Shown here: positions 1 through 15,000 of the stretch, one piece after another
How the letters are laid out: the number at the start of each line of letters is the position of its first letter
Position numbering within the stretch: position 1 is the first letter of the stretch
Source of the DNA: Marisa cornuarietis
Lineage: Eukaryota > Mollusca > Gastropoda > Architaenioglossa > Ampullariidae
DNA: 64,000 bases
NCBI GenBank assembly: GCA_004794655.1
Contig: SMMW01000080.1
Coordinates: 961,501-1,025,500, forward strand
Direction: 5' to 3'
Translations under genes and position numbers: made by a program
The notes under the pieces: generated by a model
The model's database searches: none
Seen by the model: only the letters and a program-made list of their open reading frames with translations
Told to the model about the DNA's origin: nothing

Positions 1-3000
1 GATTGTTCTGAATGAGCTGCTTGCCAACCATGATGATGGCCAGCTGGATACACAGCTCTATCAGACATCCCCCAGCCTCGCACTGCACACACAAATAACT
101 CTGTGAGGTGTTTCTCTCTCATAAAATTCTCATGCATTTCCCATAATAATGTGACCATATAATTTATCCACTTCACGTAAACTGGAAAATACCACAGGTT
201 CATCATAAACATCTTCCTCTTGCCAGCCACAATCTAGCACTATTCAACAACTGTTCTTCCTTGTTACAAAATATCTTCTATCAGAAGGCTCTGTTGTCTG
301 ATGGTTAGCATGCATGACTTTGGAACAGTCACTAGTTTGAAGCCAGCTGGGACTCTTCCTGCCCAGAAACCTGATTGATGAGGGGAGTTAAAAGGTAGAG
401 GAAAGAGAGAGAGATAGAGCTGGTCTCTAGCTTCCACAAGTCATACACAGGACCCAACAGACCCTTATGGTCACAATACCTTCACATTTTGATTGAAAGT
501 CTATCTGCCATTCATGCTCTCCACTAACTAGTATTTCAATCCCTTGAGCAATCTCTATGGTGTGACATGATAGCAAAAGCAACTGACAGGTTTCTCAAAC
601 ATCTACATAAATGCTCACAAAAAATTTTCAAGGAATTCATCTCCCTCCCAGTGATTAGGGGTCCAAACTCACCTCTTCTTGACGAGCTCCAAAAATGGTG
701 TTGTACTTGCCTGGTCGACCGACAAACCTAAAATATGTAAATAATCAATCAGATTTGATAACTGCATCTTGCTTACTGCTATCATTTGGAAAGATAGAAA
801 TAGACAAAACTTATTGCAAAGTGTTCCCTTGCCTCAAATGCAGACACTACTTTTCAAAACATCTCCAGCCAATTCCTATGACTCTCTTTATTCACAAGCT
901 AGTTTTAGTCCTCCACATGAAATTCTTAAAAAGATCTTTGTCTTCTGCCACACTTATCCCAATTCTCTCACTAATTCCCATCTGACATAATATTTTTCTC
1001 CTGTGATGTTCTGCTAACTTGTCATTTCTTTCCCAAATGACATCTGCTTGTACAAATAAAGTCTTGAATCAATCTTTCTCCTTTCAAGCATGTCCATTGA
1101 CGTCTGGTGCATGCTCTGCCTAGCAAATCAAATTTAAGCCCTGTATTTTAAAGTGCACAGACCTTCCTTTGAAAAAGGCGATGTAGACAATGGAGGAAAA
1201 ATAGTTGACAAACTGAAGGGCAAACAGTTTGATAGTGATACTATTGTCGTATTCACTCTGAGTACGAAGACATTCCCAGTCTGTGAGCCAGAATGCGAGG
1301 TAGCCATAGATCTGTAAAGATTATTTTGAAGCAGTCAAAACAGGAACTACTTTTTTTCATAAGGCATTCATTTCCTGAACCTGTACTATCAATAATCACC
1401 AAACAAATTAAGATCTTCTAAACCATATTTCTCTAACCTGAACTAGGACTCCAATAATCTATAATGTGGAAAATTTTCCATGGCCTAGAAGCTTCAGTAA
1501 GGAGGTATTTGCCTGAATACTAAGCACTGCCTCTTTATGTTGAGCTAAATACCTAGATGTGTATATCACTTGACTGACAAGCCAAAGAGACAAACACATG
1601 CTTTCTCACTTTAAATAAACAAGCTCCCTACAGTCACACAGGTCTTTTCAACCTGCACACATTGTGCTCCTACTAAATCTCAGCAGTAAGGGAGGATTAG
1701 CTTTCCTTGCACTAGCCAGTGTGAGAAGACTGCAGATTAATCCAACTGACAGGCCTACTGTCAATATAAACTTACTTTTCTTTTAATAGCAAAACTCATA
1801 CAGTCCATATATCCCTATTTTTAGAAGCAGACATTCTGAGCATTATCCAGACATAAAAGATTGTTGCCCCAGACCTTTAACCAAAGGATCTTAAAACTGA
1901 TAAAATGACAACAGATATAAAATGTTTATTTTTATACTAGTATTAACCTTTGTGTCAATACACAATGCCTGTTAGGACGTAACACTTACAAAGTTGAGAA
2001 CAATAATGATGACCAAGTTAATGAGTGCAGCTGTTACTGTGGTTACAAGACTGGCATTCTGGTACACAAGGTCCACAGTCAGAGCTTTGATGTTACTGGA
2101 GTTGGCAGTCACAACGACATCAGGAATTAGCTGCAGGGCAGCAAGCATTGACACGCGGTATGCTATGACTCCAACCACAGCTATAATTGCTACAGACGCC
2201 TGTAACAAACAGAAATCAACATTTTACACTTCCATCTTTTAACTGCTGTTAGTTTTTCAACAGTCATGCTGTAAATCGGGGTAGAAACTTTGAAGGGAAG
2301 ATTGAAAACATTTTAGACAGACTAAGAAAAGAAGAATCAAGATACATTCAGGACTTGTTATGATATCCATTCATTTGTTATGAATCCTTGGGCCTATGCC
2401 TGATTTAACAAAACCTTTTAAGTCCATAGTTTAGTTCTTAAGACTTATCTTCAGGTTTATATACAGCTTATTAAAGTTATAAGATTAGCATATGCTTTTC
2501 TTCTTGTCAACTGGAAACTATGTGAATTGGTACAGTACTGTATCCTGGTCTCCACATCTGTTATTTCTCCTCTACTGACAAAAAAAAAATCACTTGCTGT
2601 TGTACTTTTAGGTTGCCTCAAATTTTTGTGCCTTACCTTGCCTGATCTTAAAAATTATGTCAGTCCAATACGTGCAATAAAAAAGACATACTGTACATAA
2701 ATGTACATTTTCTTCAAGCCAAAGTTTCGCCAAGATAAAGATCGAGAGGCCAAGCCCAAGACTTACCAGAAACAGCATAAGTGCATAGGAACATAGGAAG
2801 ACCGGCACTCTTCGACGCCAGAACGGTAGGTGGGGCTCCTTCAGCTGAAATAATGTGGAGAATTCTATTAGCCTATTCATATTAATTTTGTCACCTTTTG
2901 TCCAGTTTTCTTTTAACTATAATGCTAGCAAGGTGCTTGCATTATTTTTAATCTGGGATCCTGTTGTCAGCAATATATGCTCATTTTCAATGCTCAAAAC

Positions 3001-6000
3001 GATCGTCGCCTGACAGGTGTCTGGTAAGGTGGGGGAGGGGGATTGGTGTTTTATGTTGAGCCAGCAGCTAAGGCTATATCACTGCAAGGCAGCCAGCCCT
3101 GTAAACAGCGTGCCCGAGACAAGAGCTGAACCCAGGACAGCCAACCTTTCTTGTATTGGTGACAGGTGCTAACTGTTAGCCAGTGGGCTGCCCAACAGTT
3201 GTCTGGTGTTGCAAGTTTGAAAGAATAAACTTACATAGCATTAACAATACACTTTTCTAGAACCATGCATAAACAACTTTTCAATAACCTATTTTCCTGG
3301 AAATGTAGCTGTCTGCTTTCTTAACGATTCATCTAAATCCTGCAAGCTTGACTGTGGAGCTAACTCTTTACAACAGACCATAATACTACTGGTCTTCCTT
3401 TGAAACATCAAGTGGATGAAGTGTGTGCTTACTCCCCCCTTGTCCATTCCTACTTGGTCAGTCCACATAGCAGCTATCTTCACAGACTTCATGTTTGTCA
3501 AAAAGCATCAAGTTAGAAGACAGATGATAGTCTTGTCTATTGATTTATTTCTAAACACTTCTATACAACAGGCCTGAAAAAACAATTTGTACATGGTGTG
3601 ACCAATGTAGAATGGCATCAATAATGACAGCAGTCACTCTTTTATGCTTGATTACATTCAGTTGTATTACATTTTATAATTTTCATGCAGTTCTGATGTA
3701 TATCTCTTTACCATGTGTGAATAATTATTATAACAGTACATTATGAAGAAAATGAAAATAATTTTATGAATTACAAGTAGCTAACAAAATTATCATGACA
3801 GCTCTGGGTGTAAATTACATACCCCAGTGACTGGATTTACTTTCATGGTGTTCCAATCCTCCAGTTTAGAAAGGTACTCTGGCCGTGGAGGTTCCTGCAT
3901 GTCACACATTATCATCCATTCCTTAAAAACTAAACACTGAGGAAAGTTTTCCCATGTTAAATTTCAATTTATCTTTAAATGGCAAACTATCTGTTATAAA
4001 GGAAACAGAACATAGTGATAAGACAAAATTAAAAAAACCACCAACATAATCTCCATCCACAAAACAATAACAAAAAACAACAACAAAACATGCCTATTCA
4101 TTGCTGCATTTACCCTGTGCCACAAAATATGTACACACTTGCATATATTCAAAATATATACTCACTTAGGTCAATAAACTATCGTTTATTAAACACACCT
4201 GTATGAATGTGCTTGTGCACACACACACACACACACACAATTTATCTCACTCGCCCTATAGACACTCATATTCACATATGCACAAATCTAAGTACCTCTT
4301 CTGATACAAAGTTGGTCAAGTCCCATTTATACTGAATGGTAGCTTCATTTCTCTTCCAGAACTCTAGAAACAAGGTTCCTGTAAAATATAACAACAATAT
4401 CAAGACGCTATTCTAGTATTTTTATGAAAAATATCACATCAGGAATATTATTAAAATTAATAAAAAATATCAGAATCTATGTTAAAATTTAGTCTCCGTA
4501 TAAAGATTATATCCTGAAGTATCCAAGATCAAAGGTAACACCAATGAAAAAGAGAAATAAAAAAAAAGTTCCTCTCTGATATATTTGCTTAATGTTGATC
4601 ACATAATGCTGGACAATATAATCCATTTGTTGATAGTTCCCTGAATTCAAACAGAATCATATGTCACCATCATGTGATTTGATCTCTTGATCAGTCAGTT
4701 GAAAGCAAATAAGTCCACTTATAGAAAAGACCAACAGATGACCTTTCCCCTATGAAGCACATGGCACTGACTTTCATTATGATCCCGTCAATTAGAGGAT
4801 TACAACGTGCATCAAAAACACCATTATTATTTTGATATTTTATTATATATACTATATTTTATTGAAATGTTGTTATATATTTATAAAAACACATTGAATC
4901 TGTGATAAGTACTGACCCCAAAGAGACATAAAGATGGCGAAAAAGACAGTAGCTCCATTGTCAAAGATGCGACTGGCAGCTGCATGGGAACAGGCTTCAT
5001 GAAGGAACCAGTAAGGACACTGAGTGTCACACAGGGGACACATCGTGATGTTGACACTTGTATCACACAGTTCCTTACTGAAACAGTTCAGTTCAATCCA
5101 GTTCAACATTTACCAAATATGCACCAAAATGTGATAACAAGAGTCTTGAACAGGTTGAATACATCCTGTTGCATTAGCTAATTTAAAAAACAAATCTATT
5201 TTCATTCCAGTTACTTCAGTGTGTAGTTTGCTTTATTGTATCCATTTTAAAGAAATAATTTAACTCGTCATCATAAAGACTTATAGTGGAAAAAATTGAT
5301 AGAAAAAATAGGAAGAGTACTTCCCTAGGCATCTATGTGCAGTGGAGGTCAAGCGGGCAGGGGAGGAAGAGACTGTGTGGAACCAAAGACTATAATTCTC
5401 TGCATACTACTTGTGTGTAACCATAGACTATACTTCTTTGCCCACTATTTATGAACACTGATGTTTTATGTTTTATTCATCATGTATGCAACTCATTTAA
5501 TCACCAGTTACCATGAACATTCTCCACCTTATACTAAAATTAATGGTGATCACAATAATTAGACATCACCATGAATAATTTTCCACCATCAATTGAGATG
5601 AGACCGTGTGCTTGCTTGCATTTTGATAATAATTCTTCCTGTTTCAGAATGTTTTGTGAGTGAAGAGATTTTGAATGAAAATCTTAAAAGACTCACCTGG
5701 CAACATTTGTGTAGCGGATTGCCAACCCATAGAAAAAGACAACCAGACCAACAAAAGAAGCTGGCACAAGCATGGCTGTGTAGAAGCCGAGCCAGGCAAA
5801 GTACAGCCCAATTTTCTCCCCATAGTAGTGCCTACAATAATAAACATGTATGTGTATCAGCACGTTTTGACCAACATAATGATAGTTTATTTTTTCAGCA
5901 TTAAGCAAATGACCATTAGTTTAAATATACCTGACATAGTCCAGTGGCTGGAACTTGAAACAGTTCTTCCACCATGCCCAGTGGTCAAACAACAATTTGC

Positions 6001-9000
6001 GCTCATTGTCTGCAGATCCTGGCTTCCAATGGCCCTACAACAGTTCAATTAAATATTTTAAAATCATACGATAAAATCATACTCTTTGTAATATATTTCT
6101 CAACCACATAATAAATGAATTCATTTGCTTAAAGCATTTCTTTTAAGTCTGAAAATAAACTTAGACAACCAAAAGAATATGAACAAAAGTAAAAAAAAAT
6201 GAATGAGAAAATAGAAATGCAGCGAGAATTTCAAATTATTTGGTTAATTTGTCCAGTCGACAAAGAGTCTAGATCTGATTAGCACTCAAGCGGCCGTACA
6301 GAACCCACCCCCAACTCTCACACATCTCCCCTCACACACTTTGACATGCTCTGCTTTACTTATAAAACTTTGGCCTTTGGACGAAAGAAGTATTAAAAGT
6401 TTATAGTGATGATGGAATACAGATGTCTCCTTGCAAAGGGAGGAAGGTGGAGTATTAAGAGTCTATATAGTAATGAAGGAATCCAGTATATTATATAGCA
6501 ATAATGGAATACAGTATATTATACAGTAATGATGGAATACAGACGTCGCCTGACAAAGGGAGAGAAGTGAAGAAAGAAGAAAAGAGAGAAAAGAGGGGAA
6601 GTAATAGGGACAGAAACATTTACGAAAACTGACCTCATGCAATGGAAAGGCAGCAGTATAATATCCGTCAGAAATCATTTTCTTTACTCCTACAAGAAAA
6701 AGGACACATTACGTTTTCACTTTAGAAGCTCTTTCTCTTATGTCTCACGCAAGCTGCTGTCATCACTCAAAAGCACATGAACCTCAGGCTTACGAACTAA
6801 GCACACTGATGGTAATACCTCAAAATTTGTTCAAAATTTCAAGCAAATAAATGCTCTGGATGAAAGTCTTTAGATAAACCAACATGAGTTTCTTTAAACT
6901 TACTTTAAAGAGAAGATAATATTTAAACCTGTCTCACTGTCACTCAGTACAGAAGCATAACAAACCCACCAAAGGAATATGCTTTCTGTTTATCCTCTGA
7001 AAAACTTTTACGTCTTAAGATAAAGTCAACAATCCAGCTGCGGCACGCATTTGTGAATAAACTCTCTTTGTCATCTGGAATTTCAAACCTGGATAAAAGG
7101 TACAGACAAAAAAAACTTGTGTTAGCATGCCAGAGCATGATAAACCAAAATTCAAGCTTTAAATACATAGTAAAGGGGATGATTTCTGATTATAATTTTA
7201 AGGGTATATTTTTACAATTTTTTAAAAAGTGATTACTTACACATTTCAAACGCTTGCACTCATGTATGCATGTGCACAGAAGTACATTGTATCACACATG
7301 GAAGGAGACGGTTCATTGATTAACATTTGCTCATTTAGTGACAACTAAAATATTAAAAAAAACAAAAAACATTCATAAGTATTTAAAAAGTACTTCAGAG
7401 AAATGAGCAATTCCCTCTGTAATGTGACATGTTGAATTAAATGCTGTACCTTTATTACATGGAGAGCAGTAAAAAGACACGTGGTGTCAGAGTAGAAAAG
7501 CAGTGCTTACAAATATTCTTTGTCTGATGAATATGGACAGGTGTATGTGCGACTGATAGGTGGCAGTTTTTCACGATCCACTTCAAAGGGTCTCATAAGC
7601 TTCTTAAAGAAGCGGCCTGCTGCCCCCCAGAGTCTAGTGGACACAGCTTGTACAGGACTCTGGAAACAATGCAGTCACTGTACCATTCAAGACTGGCTTA
7701 CATTCACTAGTTTTTGAATATTTGCAATGCATCTTTTCTCCCTTTTGTTACTAGTATCACAAGTGTACCTTTACAAAAGACTATAAAGGTACCAAAACAA
7801 CAAAGATGCCACATACAGCCCACTAATGATAAAATTCCATGTATTCTTGAGGATTAAAAAAAAAACTAAAATATAAAAGAATTATTATTTTAATTTTTCT
7901 TAGTCCTGAATAGACAATAGAGAACACACCATTTTTCCACCAAAACTTATTTCACAGTACCTTTCTCTGAAGATTAACAAGCATGAATAAAAGCAAATGA
8001 CTGATGAAATGAACTTGAAAAATGAGTATGCAACTTTTCTGGAAGAAGGACATGACATATAAGACACCTATCATCATCTACTTACCAGTACTTAGAAATG
8101 AAACAGATAATACTTGTTGTTTTCTAGAATTTTCACCCATGTGTTTTCTTTGACTATCTTTTATTAGCATACATATTTCAGAATAAATTAATTAAGTCAA
8201 AAGCAACCAATTTCTTAAAAGACTATAAATTAATGATCCTTTTACATCTTTATCTGTGACTGCAATGACTATAACATATGTTATTTCCTCATAACATATG
8301 TTATTTCTATTTTATTAAAGATAAATTAAAGAATAACATTTTTTTGTATTAAAAACTGTTATTTTGTGTTGGGAGAAAACTCAAAGGTAATTTCTCTGCC
8401 ATCTCTTCCTTCCTCTAGACATAACTTGACATGTTGAAATGTGCTTAGCAAAGTTGGTCACTCTTGTATGTATGGAAGAGATATAAATGCTCATGCAGGC
8501 TGCCCCCATGCTCATACACAATTGCTAGAAGTGTTTTGAACAAAAGGAGTATACAGAAATACACAGATGAGCAGTTTACAATGGGGTTGAGCTTCAAGGA
8601 GGAACCTCCCAAAAGTACTAGATCACATTAAGCTAATGAACATGATGAACAGCTGATTGGGTTTAGTTTGGGTGGTGGTCAGGGGAGATAGCCCCCTTCA
8701 AAAACAAAGCATGCCACTGGATCATATTATGCTAATGAGGAAATAAAATGTAAACAAACGCTACTGGAAAATGTTGGTGCAGAAGTCAAAAAAGATTTCA
8801 CAATCACAAAATGATTTATCTATATCACTTGAAAGAAATTTTTCATGAAATCATATGCTTCAAAACATGCAAAAAGTATGACAGGGTTTGGTCACTAACA
8901 CCTCTGACATTCATCGCATGCTTTAACATTTGATTCTTTTCTGCAACCAAAAATTCAGGTAAAATACTGAATATGAAATGTGAATGGTAGCTATATAGTC

Positions 9001-12000
9001 ATATAAATGTGCTCAATTATACTACGTTTTCCTTCTTTTTCAACACTGTGAACATTTTGGTAATACAATAGATTTTAAAATGTACACGGAGAAATCATTT
9101 TAAATGTCCCACACACTTTTGTTGTGAGATTTCACAGACAGGAGCTATAAATATTAAGCTATAAATGCTGCTTCCAGAAAAACACCAAAAGAAAATGTGT
9201 AACTTTTTTTTTTACAAAGTATACTTTGGTAATTTCTTATTTTCCACCTAACTGCTTAATCATTAACAATTTTATTTATAAAAAAGTTGAAAATATGTAA
9301 GTAATAAACACTGCAAGGAATAAGTCACTAAAATTTTAAGCTTCTCCACAATATACATAAGCAGATCAAAGTACATTTTGTATAGGTCCTGTTTAGTAAT
9401 TCTTTGCAGTTAAGATTAATAATAATAAGACCATACCACCAAGAGATTGTTGTTGCAGGTTAAAAAACCCTGTGTTAAAGACTTTAGCTAAAGCAATTAG
9501 TAATTGAGAATGCTGGCCAAAGACACCATTTAAGAGCATGTATTATACATTTGACAACTAGACATATTATGGACTATGCATTTGACAAGATGCTAACAAT
9601 CTTGTGGAAAGCAAAGCAGTTACTACAACATTAATGAACCGGTCATGGCTCAAGTTCAGAGAAGAACAGAAGAAGCCAACTCTTCATTAACAGACAAAAG
9701 GCAGAATGCCTGTAAGGTTCAGAATGTGTATGCTGCTCAAAGGGGCCTACTTCACTGTCTAAAATATACGTAATCTTGGATATCCTGTTGGTTAGTGTGC
9801 TCAGCTGGTTTGTGGCCTCTCCATACCCTGCCAACAGCTATCCAGCAGAAATGGGCACCCGATTTATCATGGAAATGAAGGTAGCAGAAGGAGAGGAGTG
9901 AGCTCCTCCTACATACCATGCTCTAAATACAGTGAACCACTTATGTTCACAATACTTTTTCTACATATATGCTCTAAACACAGTGAACCACTTGTGATCA
10001 CTATCTTGAATGTTAAACTGTACCTCTAACTGAATCGTCCTCTCCTTTTTCTGCAGATGCAATATCTGTAGAACTCTGCATTATTATACAACTGCAGAGG
10101 AGTTAACATATTTGAATATGCTACAAACTGACCAGGTTGAACATGGGCAGTTAATGAATACAGGAGCTAACCTGCAAATCCTCGAACTTCTTTCCATGTT
10201 GGTTGGCTAGTCCCTGGAAAAGCCGTGTCAACCAATCAAAAGCCATACCAGTGCGCAGCCAGTGAAACCAAATGTCCACATTAATGAAAAATATGAAATG
10301 AACATGAATACTACAAAATAAATACAATAATGGAAATCAGTCCTGACTAAAATTATAATTATATTTCACTACCCTGTACAATAAAACATGTAACTGTAAG
10401 AATTTCAATATCATGAAAAGTCTTGAGGGAATATGTTCTATTTTTTATGATCATTTAAAAACATCATTGCTGTTCCTCAAAAGTAACAACCTTAATAACA
10501 CTTGTAAATGTAAACAAATTAGACACTATATGGCTGAAGTCCTATAGTGCATGAGCTTATCACAGACGCAAATTTAAATGCACATAGCGTTATCATATCT
10601 GTAACAATTAACCCTAAGTATATATAATTTGTATGACTTCACTGTTGTTAATTATGCAACAACTGCTTTGACTAGCTAACTGAACTCAAACAAAATGTAA
10701 ATAGCATGATGATTCATCCAATGACATACTCAATTTAAAAAAAATTAAATGATATAATACAATAGAAAGAATATTACATGCCCAAATTAACAAGATAGTT
10801 TTTTTAAGTACTTCTGATGGGATGACAATGAAATGATACAGCTATGAACAGCACCAAAACCATGGGACACATCCAGCCACCAACATTCAACGACTACAGT
10901 AAAGCACAAACAGGAAATTTACACTGTAACATTCCAAACTAAAAGGTTGAAATCCATAAACAACATTATGTTCTGCCATAAAAGGGGGATGTGCTTGAAC
11001 TACAAGGACATTGCAGTTGTTTTTAGGGATAAATTTGTCCATCTTCGCTACTTCAAAGACCTATAGCAGTATTTTCATGCAGAAAGTATTTGGAAAATCA
11101 GACCTCCTTCATGGGTAGACGCAGCTTCAGAATGTCAGCATATCTCCTCAAGACCTCATATGGTGCATGGATTTTAGCATAATGTATCTCATCACCTCTC
11201 TGTAACATACACCAATCTACTACAGTATTATTTTACTGGAGTTGGTGATTTACATTTATTTATACTTATTTATACACAAAATTTAAACTTTTTTGCTTTA
11301 TTGATATAATTATTTGCGATTTCACTGCTACTCTCATACATGAAATGCATGATATAACTTCTATCTAGAAATGTTATAAAAATTTTGTAAAAGGTAATAT
11401 TTCAATCTTCTGTTGATAAACTACATAAGTGGGTGCAACAAAATCTTATATCAAAATATTGACAAGTTTCAGAGGTATCAATCCCCAACATGCCTTTTCC
11501 AAAAATTGTACCTTGGACAGGAGGGCAGCTCTCATCAAAATATTACATTCAACTTCTCACTCCAGCAACCATCAGATTAAAAAAAAAAGAGAGAGAGTTT
11601 TTTTAGGGGAGGTGATCATCCAGAAGTGAGCAGACTTACCTTATCATACTCCAGCTCCAGCCCCTCCCGTTTCAGATTGTTCTCAAACAACTCTCTCGCT
11701 CTCTGCGCTTCGATGCTCTTTTTGTTGGGTTTTATCGACCATGCTAGAATGAAGTCTATCCTCCTTGCTTTATCATCAAAGTACATGTTCCGAGTCTGAA
11801 AAATAATCATTTGTTTTAAATGCACCATTAATCTCGGTGATGTTTTATTTCAGATAAAGCATTAATCTCTGTGATGTTTTATTTTATGCATTCATTATTA
11901 TAAGCAACAGCATGTTTTAGTATTTATAAGATAGATAATGAAGTGCCTAGTGCCTCACATAGAATTAAATTTTGTGGTGCCTCCCAAAATAAATAGTTGA

Positions 12001-15000
12001 CAAAAAGAAAAAGTTTAAAAAAAAATAAAATAAAAGAAAAAAATGCTTACTCCTTTTCACAAACTGAATGGGAAATGGGAAATATAATCAACTTAACACA
12101 AATATTTTCTCATGCTAAATTTAAAGTAGAAAAAAATGATTATAAATACAATGGCGATATGGTTTTTCTATAGAATTTTATTTCAATATGACATTTGAAA
12201 TGATTGCAATGGACGTATCCATTTCAGTAAAAGAACATGTAACTTAAAATATTTTGAATGTCAGTTTTGACCATTAAATATTCTTCAGATACAAAGACTT
12301 TTGTGAAAGTGTTTCAGAAATATCTAAACAATCAATATTAATAGAAAAAGTCTAAATGATTAAAGTATGTTTGATAATGAAAATAAAATAATGAATTTTT
12401 TTTTTGTTTTATTAGGACTGTTAGCACTGAGAAACACAAACTAAAGAAAGTTTTAGAAATTTGAGAAAATTACAAATTAAGCGCTACAGAACAAAATTCT
12501 ACATAAAAGGCAAACATTCTGGAAAAAACTTTGGAAACAGAAATAGTCTTTCTGTAAATACTTAATATATTCCACCTCAATAATGTGAACTGGGCGCCAG
12601 ATGTCTTCAAATTAATCAAACTCTACTACCAACTGCACACATTATTACACTCTTAATGTGACATCAGTCCATATTGAGTCTTACCCATGCATTGTCATAG
12701 AGTTTACTGCACATGCATGTTATCATACTTCGCGGACACATCAACACACGCTGAATCTTTACCATGTATTTTAAGTCATATGGCTTATTTTATAGGTATA
12801 TTATCTCATTGGCACTGACACACCGACCCACACTGACACTCCAACATCAATTGTCAGTCATCAAGCTATAAGGCAAAACAGCTTCTTTATTTGATGTTGA
12901 GAAATTCAAAGTGGATAAGGTCAAAATGAACAGATTATATAGAGATATTCTGACATTTTAAGTTCCCATGTGGATAATGTATGTATGCTCACAGAGCGCA
13001 AAAGGTAAGTGCACACATTTTTTGAACAAATAAAAGTTCTGATGGAGTGGAATGTATTCCCCACCTCACTGGTCCAAACTACAAAGAAACACTTGCAAAG
13101 TGATCAAGTCGACTGTACTGTATATGTCATGCCCTGCATGGTAATCTACATATCCAGGCCATTAAAATGGTCAGGTGTATTTTTCAACATGCAGGTTAAA
13201 CTTTGATAAGCAACAAAGTTCTAGTTCACTGAAGACCATTAACCATTTATACAAAACAAACTGGAGTTAAAGATAAAAAGCTAGGAATAAGGTATTTGAA
13301 CAGGTCAAAGAACAGATGTTTCCTTGCATTACTGTTGGTACATGCAACAGTTCACAATGCTGAACTGAAAAAAGTACAACTTTCTTCTTATGCAGACTTG
13401 TGTTATGACATTGATTTTGTTTTCTTTCTACCAGACTTACCTGACTATCCAAGTCCTTTACCAAAAGTGAAAATGGAATATGCTTCACAAGCACATCATG
13501 TTTGATCTTCTGCTAAGTTTTCTTTAAATACAGGCAGAGAGCATATCATGGAAAATAAGTTCTACTAAATATGTAGCTGTTGACTGCTAATCTTTGAATA
13601 AGACAGTTTAATTTGGTACTTTATTTTCCATTTGATCTTTTATTATGCCAACAAGGAATTTATGATTGAAAATTTAATGTCAAATGTCAATAAAAGTCAC
13701 CTCTATCATTTAGATGAACACCTCTATTGTTTATATTGAATACTTTTCGAAGAGGCACTCCACTGATGTTCTCTTTGGTGTTTAGATAGCAGACAACAGA
13801 CCTGCTAATCTATGTAATTAGTGCTGTAAACCTGCATGCAGGCTGGAAAACAACAAACCTAAATAAAATACACTCTCATCACACAATGGGAATTTTTCAA
13901 GTTAAAGATAGTTTAAGAGGCTATGTTTCACAAGGTCACAGATTTAAGGGCCTGTTTCATTGCAAATTTAACATTTTCAGCCAACTAAATTCAGAAGAAG
14001 AGTTTGCTGATTATTAAAAAAGAGTTTTTTCTTCATTAAAATCCAGATCTGCATTAACAAGTTACTGTACATGAGATGTTATTATTGGTTATGAATACAT
14101 AAGGAAAATATAATCTGCGTTAAATATTTCAAGCATTAAAATATATACAGTGATAAATACAGTGAAGAAACAGGACACACTCCTTATTTTAATAGAGTAT
14201 TTTAGTAAATATCTGCCTGTAGTAGCAACTCTCGATTGTGATTTTAACTAGCTGCAGTCAGTCAGTACGATGCTCTGTTTAGCTGTTAATGTAAACAAAA
14301 TCTTTGCACTCATACTTACAAATAATTCAGTATCCTCCAAAAAAGAAAAGGATAATACAAATCAGCCACCACTATTCATCATCATAAGACTAATGTGATT
14401 ACATTTTGCTGACAGAATAATGCTTAGAACATATGCTGCATTTAAAATACCTGGAATATTTCAGGATAAAGAAGATAAGTGTTAGTGTAACAATAATCTT
14501 AGCTAAGAGACAAATAAATTGCTTGTCAATAAAATAACTTGTTTTGCAATCTTTGTAACTTAAAGAGCTAATCTAGCTTAGTTTCACAGAAAAGAAAATG
14601 GGGAAAAAAGAGATAAAAACAGAGACAAATACCACCAAAGTATTCCAGGATGAACAATTGTCTTTCACACTTTACCTTCACTGATCATCTCTATCCACTA
14701 TACAAGACAAACATTTTATAACTTAAGATTTTAATAAAAGCCAATATGGTGGTAAAACATTTGATCTATTGCTAATATTCCATGCATATTGTAGATCATC
14801 AAGACTGCCCCAACTTAAACTATATGAAAAGGACAGGTGGATTATATTTTAGATGGCTATATATATCATACGGTTAAATAAGTATAAACATAAACAAACT
14901 TTAAAAAAATTCTTACCTTGGGTTTAGCCCTGGATGGATCTGTTGCCTGCCCGTCTGCATCATCATCTGATTCATGGTTGACGTTTTGTCTCTCCTCTAT

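Noticed and set aside
9640..9840. Possible SINE/LINE tail relic (TTGGTTAGTGTGCTCAGCTGG, TTTGAGCAGCATACAC)
   Set aside because: Boxes are poorly spaced and there is no target duplication; left as unproven.
10214..10310. Longer version of the anoctamin microexon starting after TTTTGTAG
   Set aside because: It would be out of phase with the preceding exon; the CTTTTCCAG acceptor gives a perfect 42 bp phase-0 exon.
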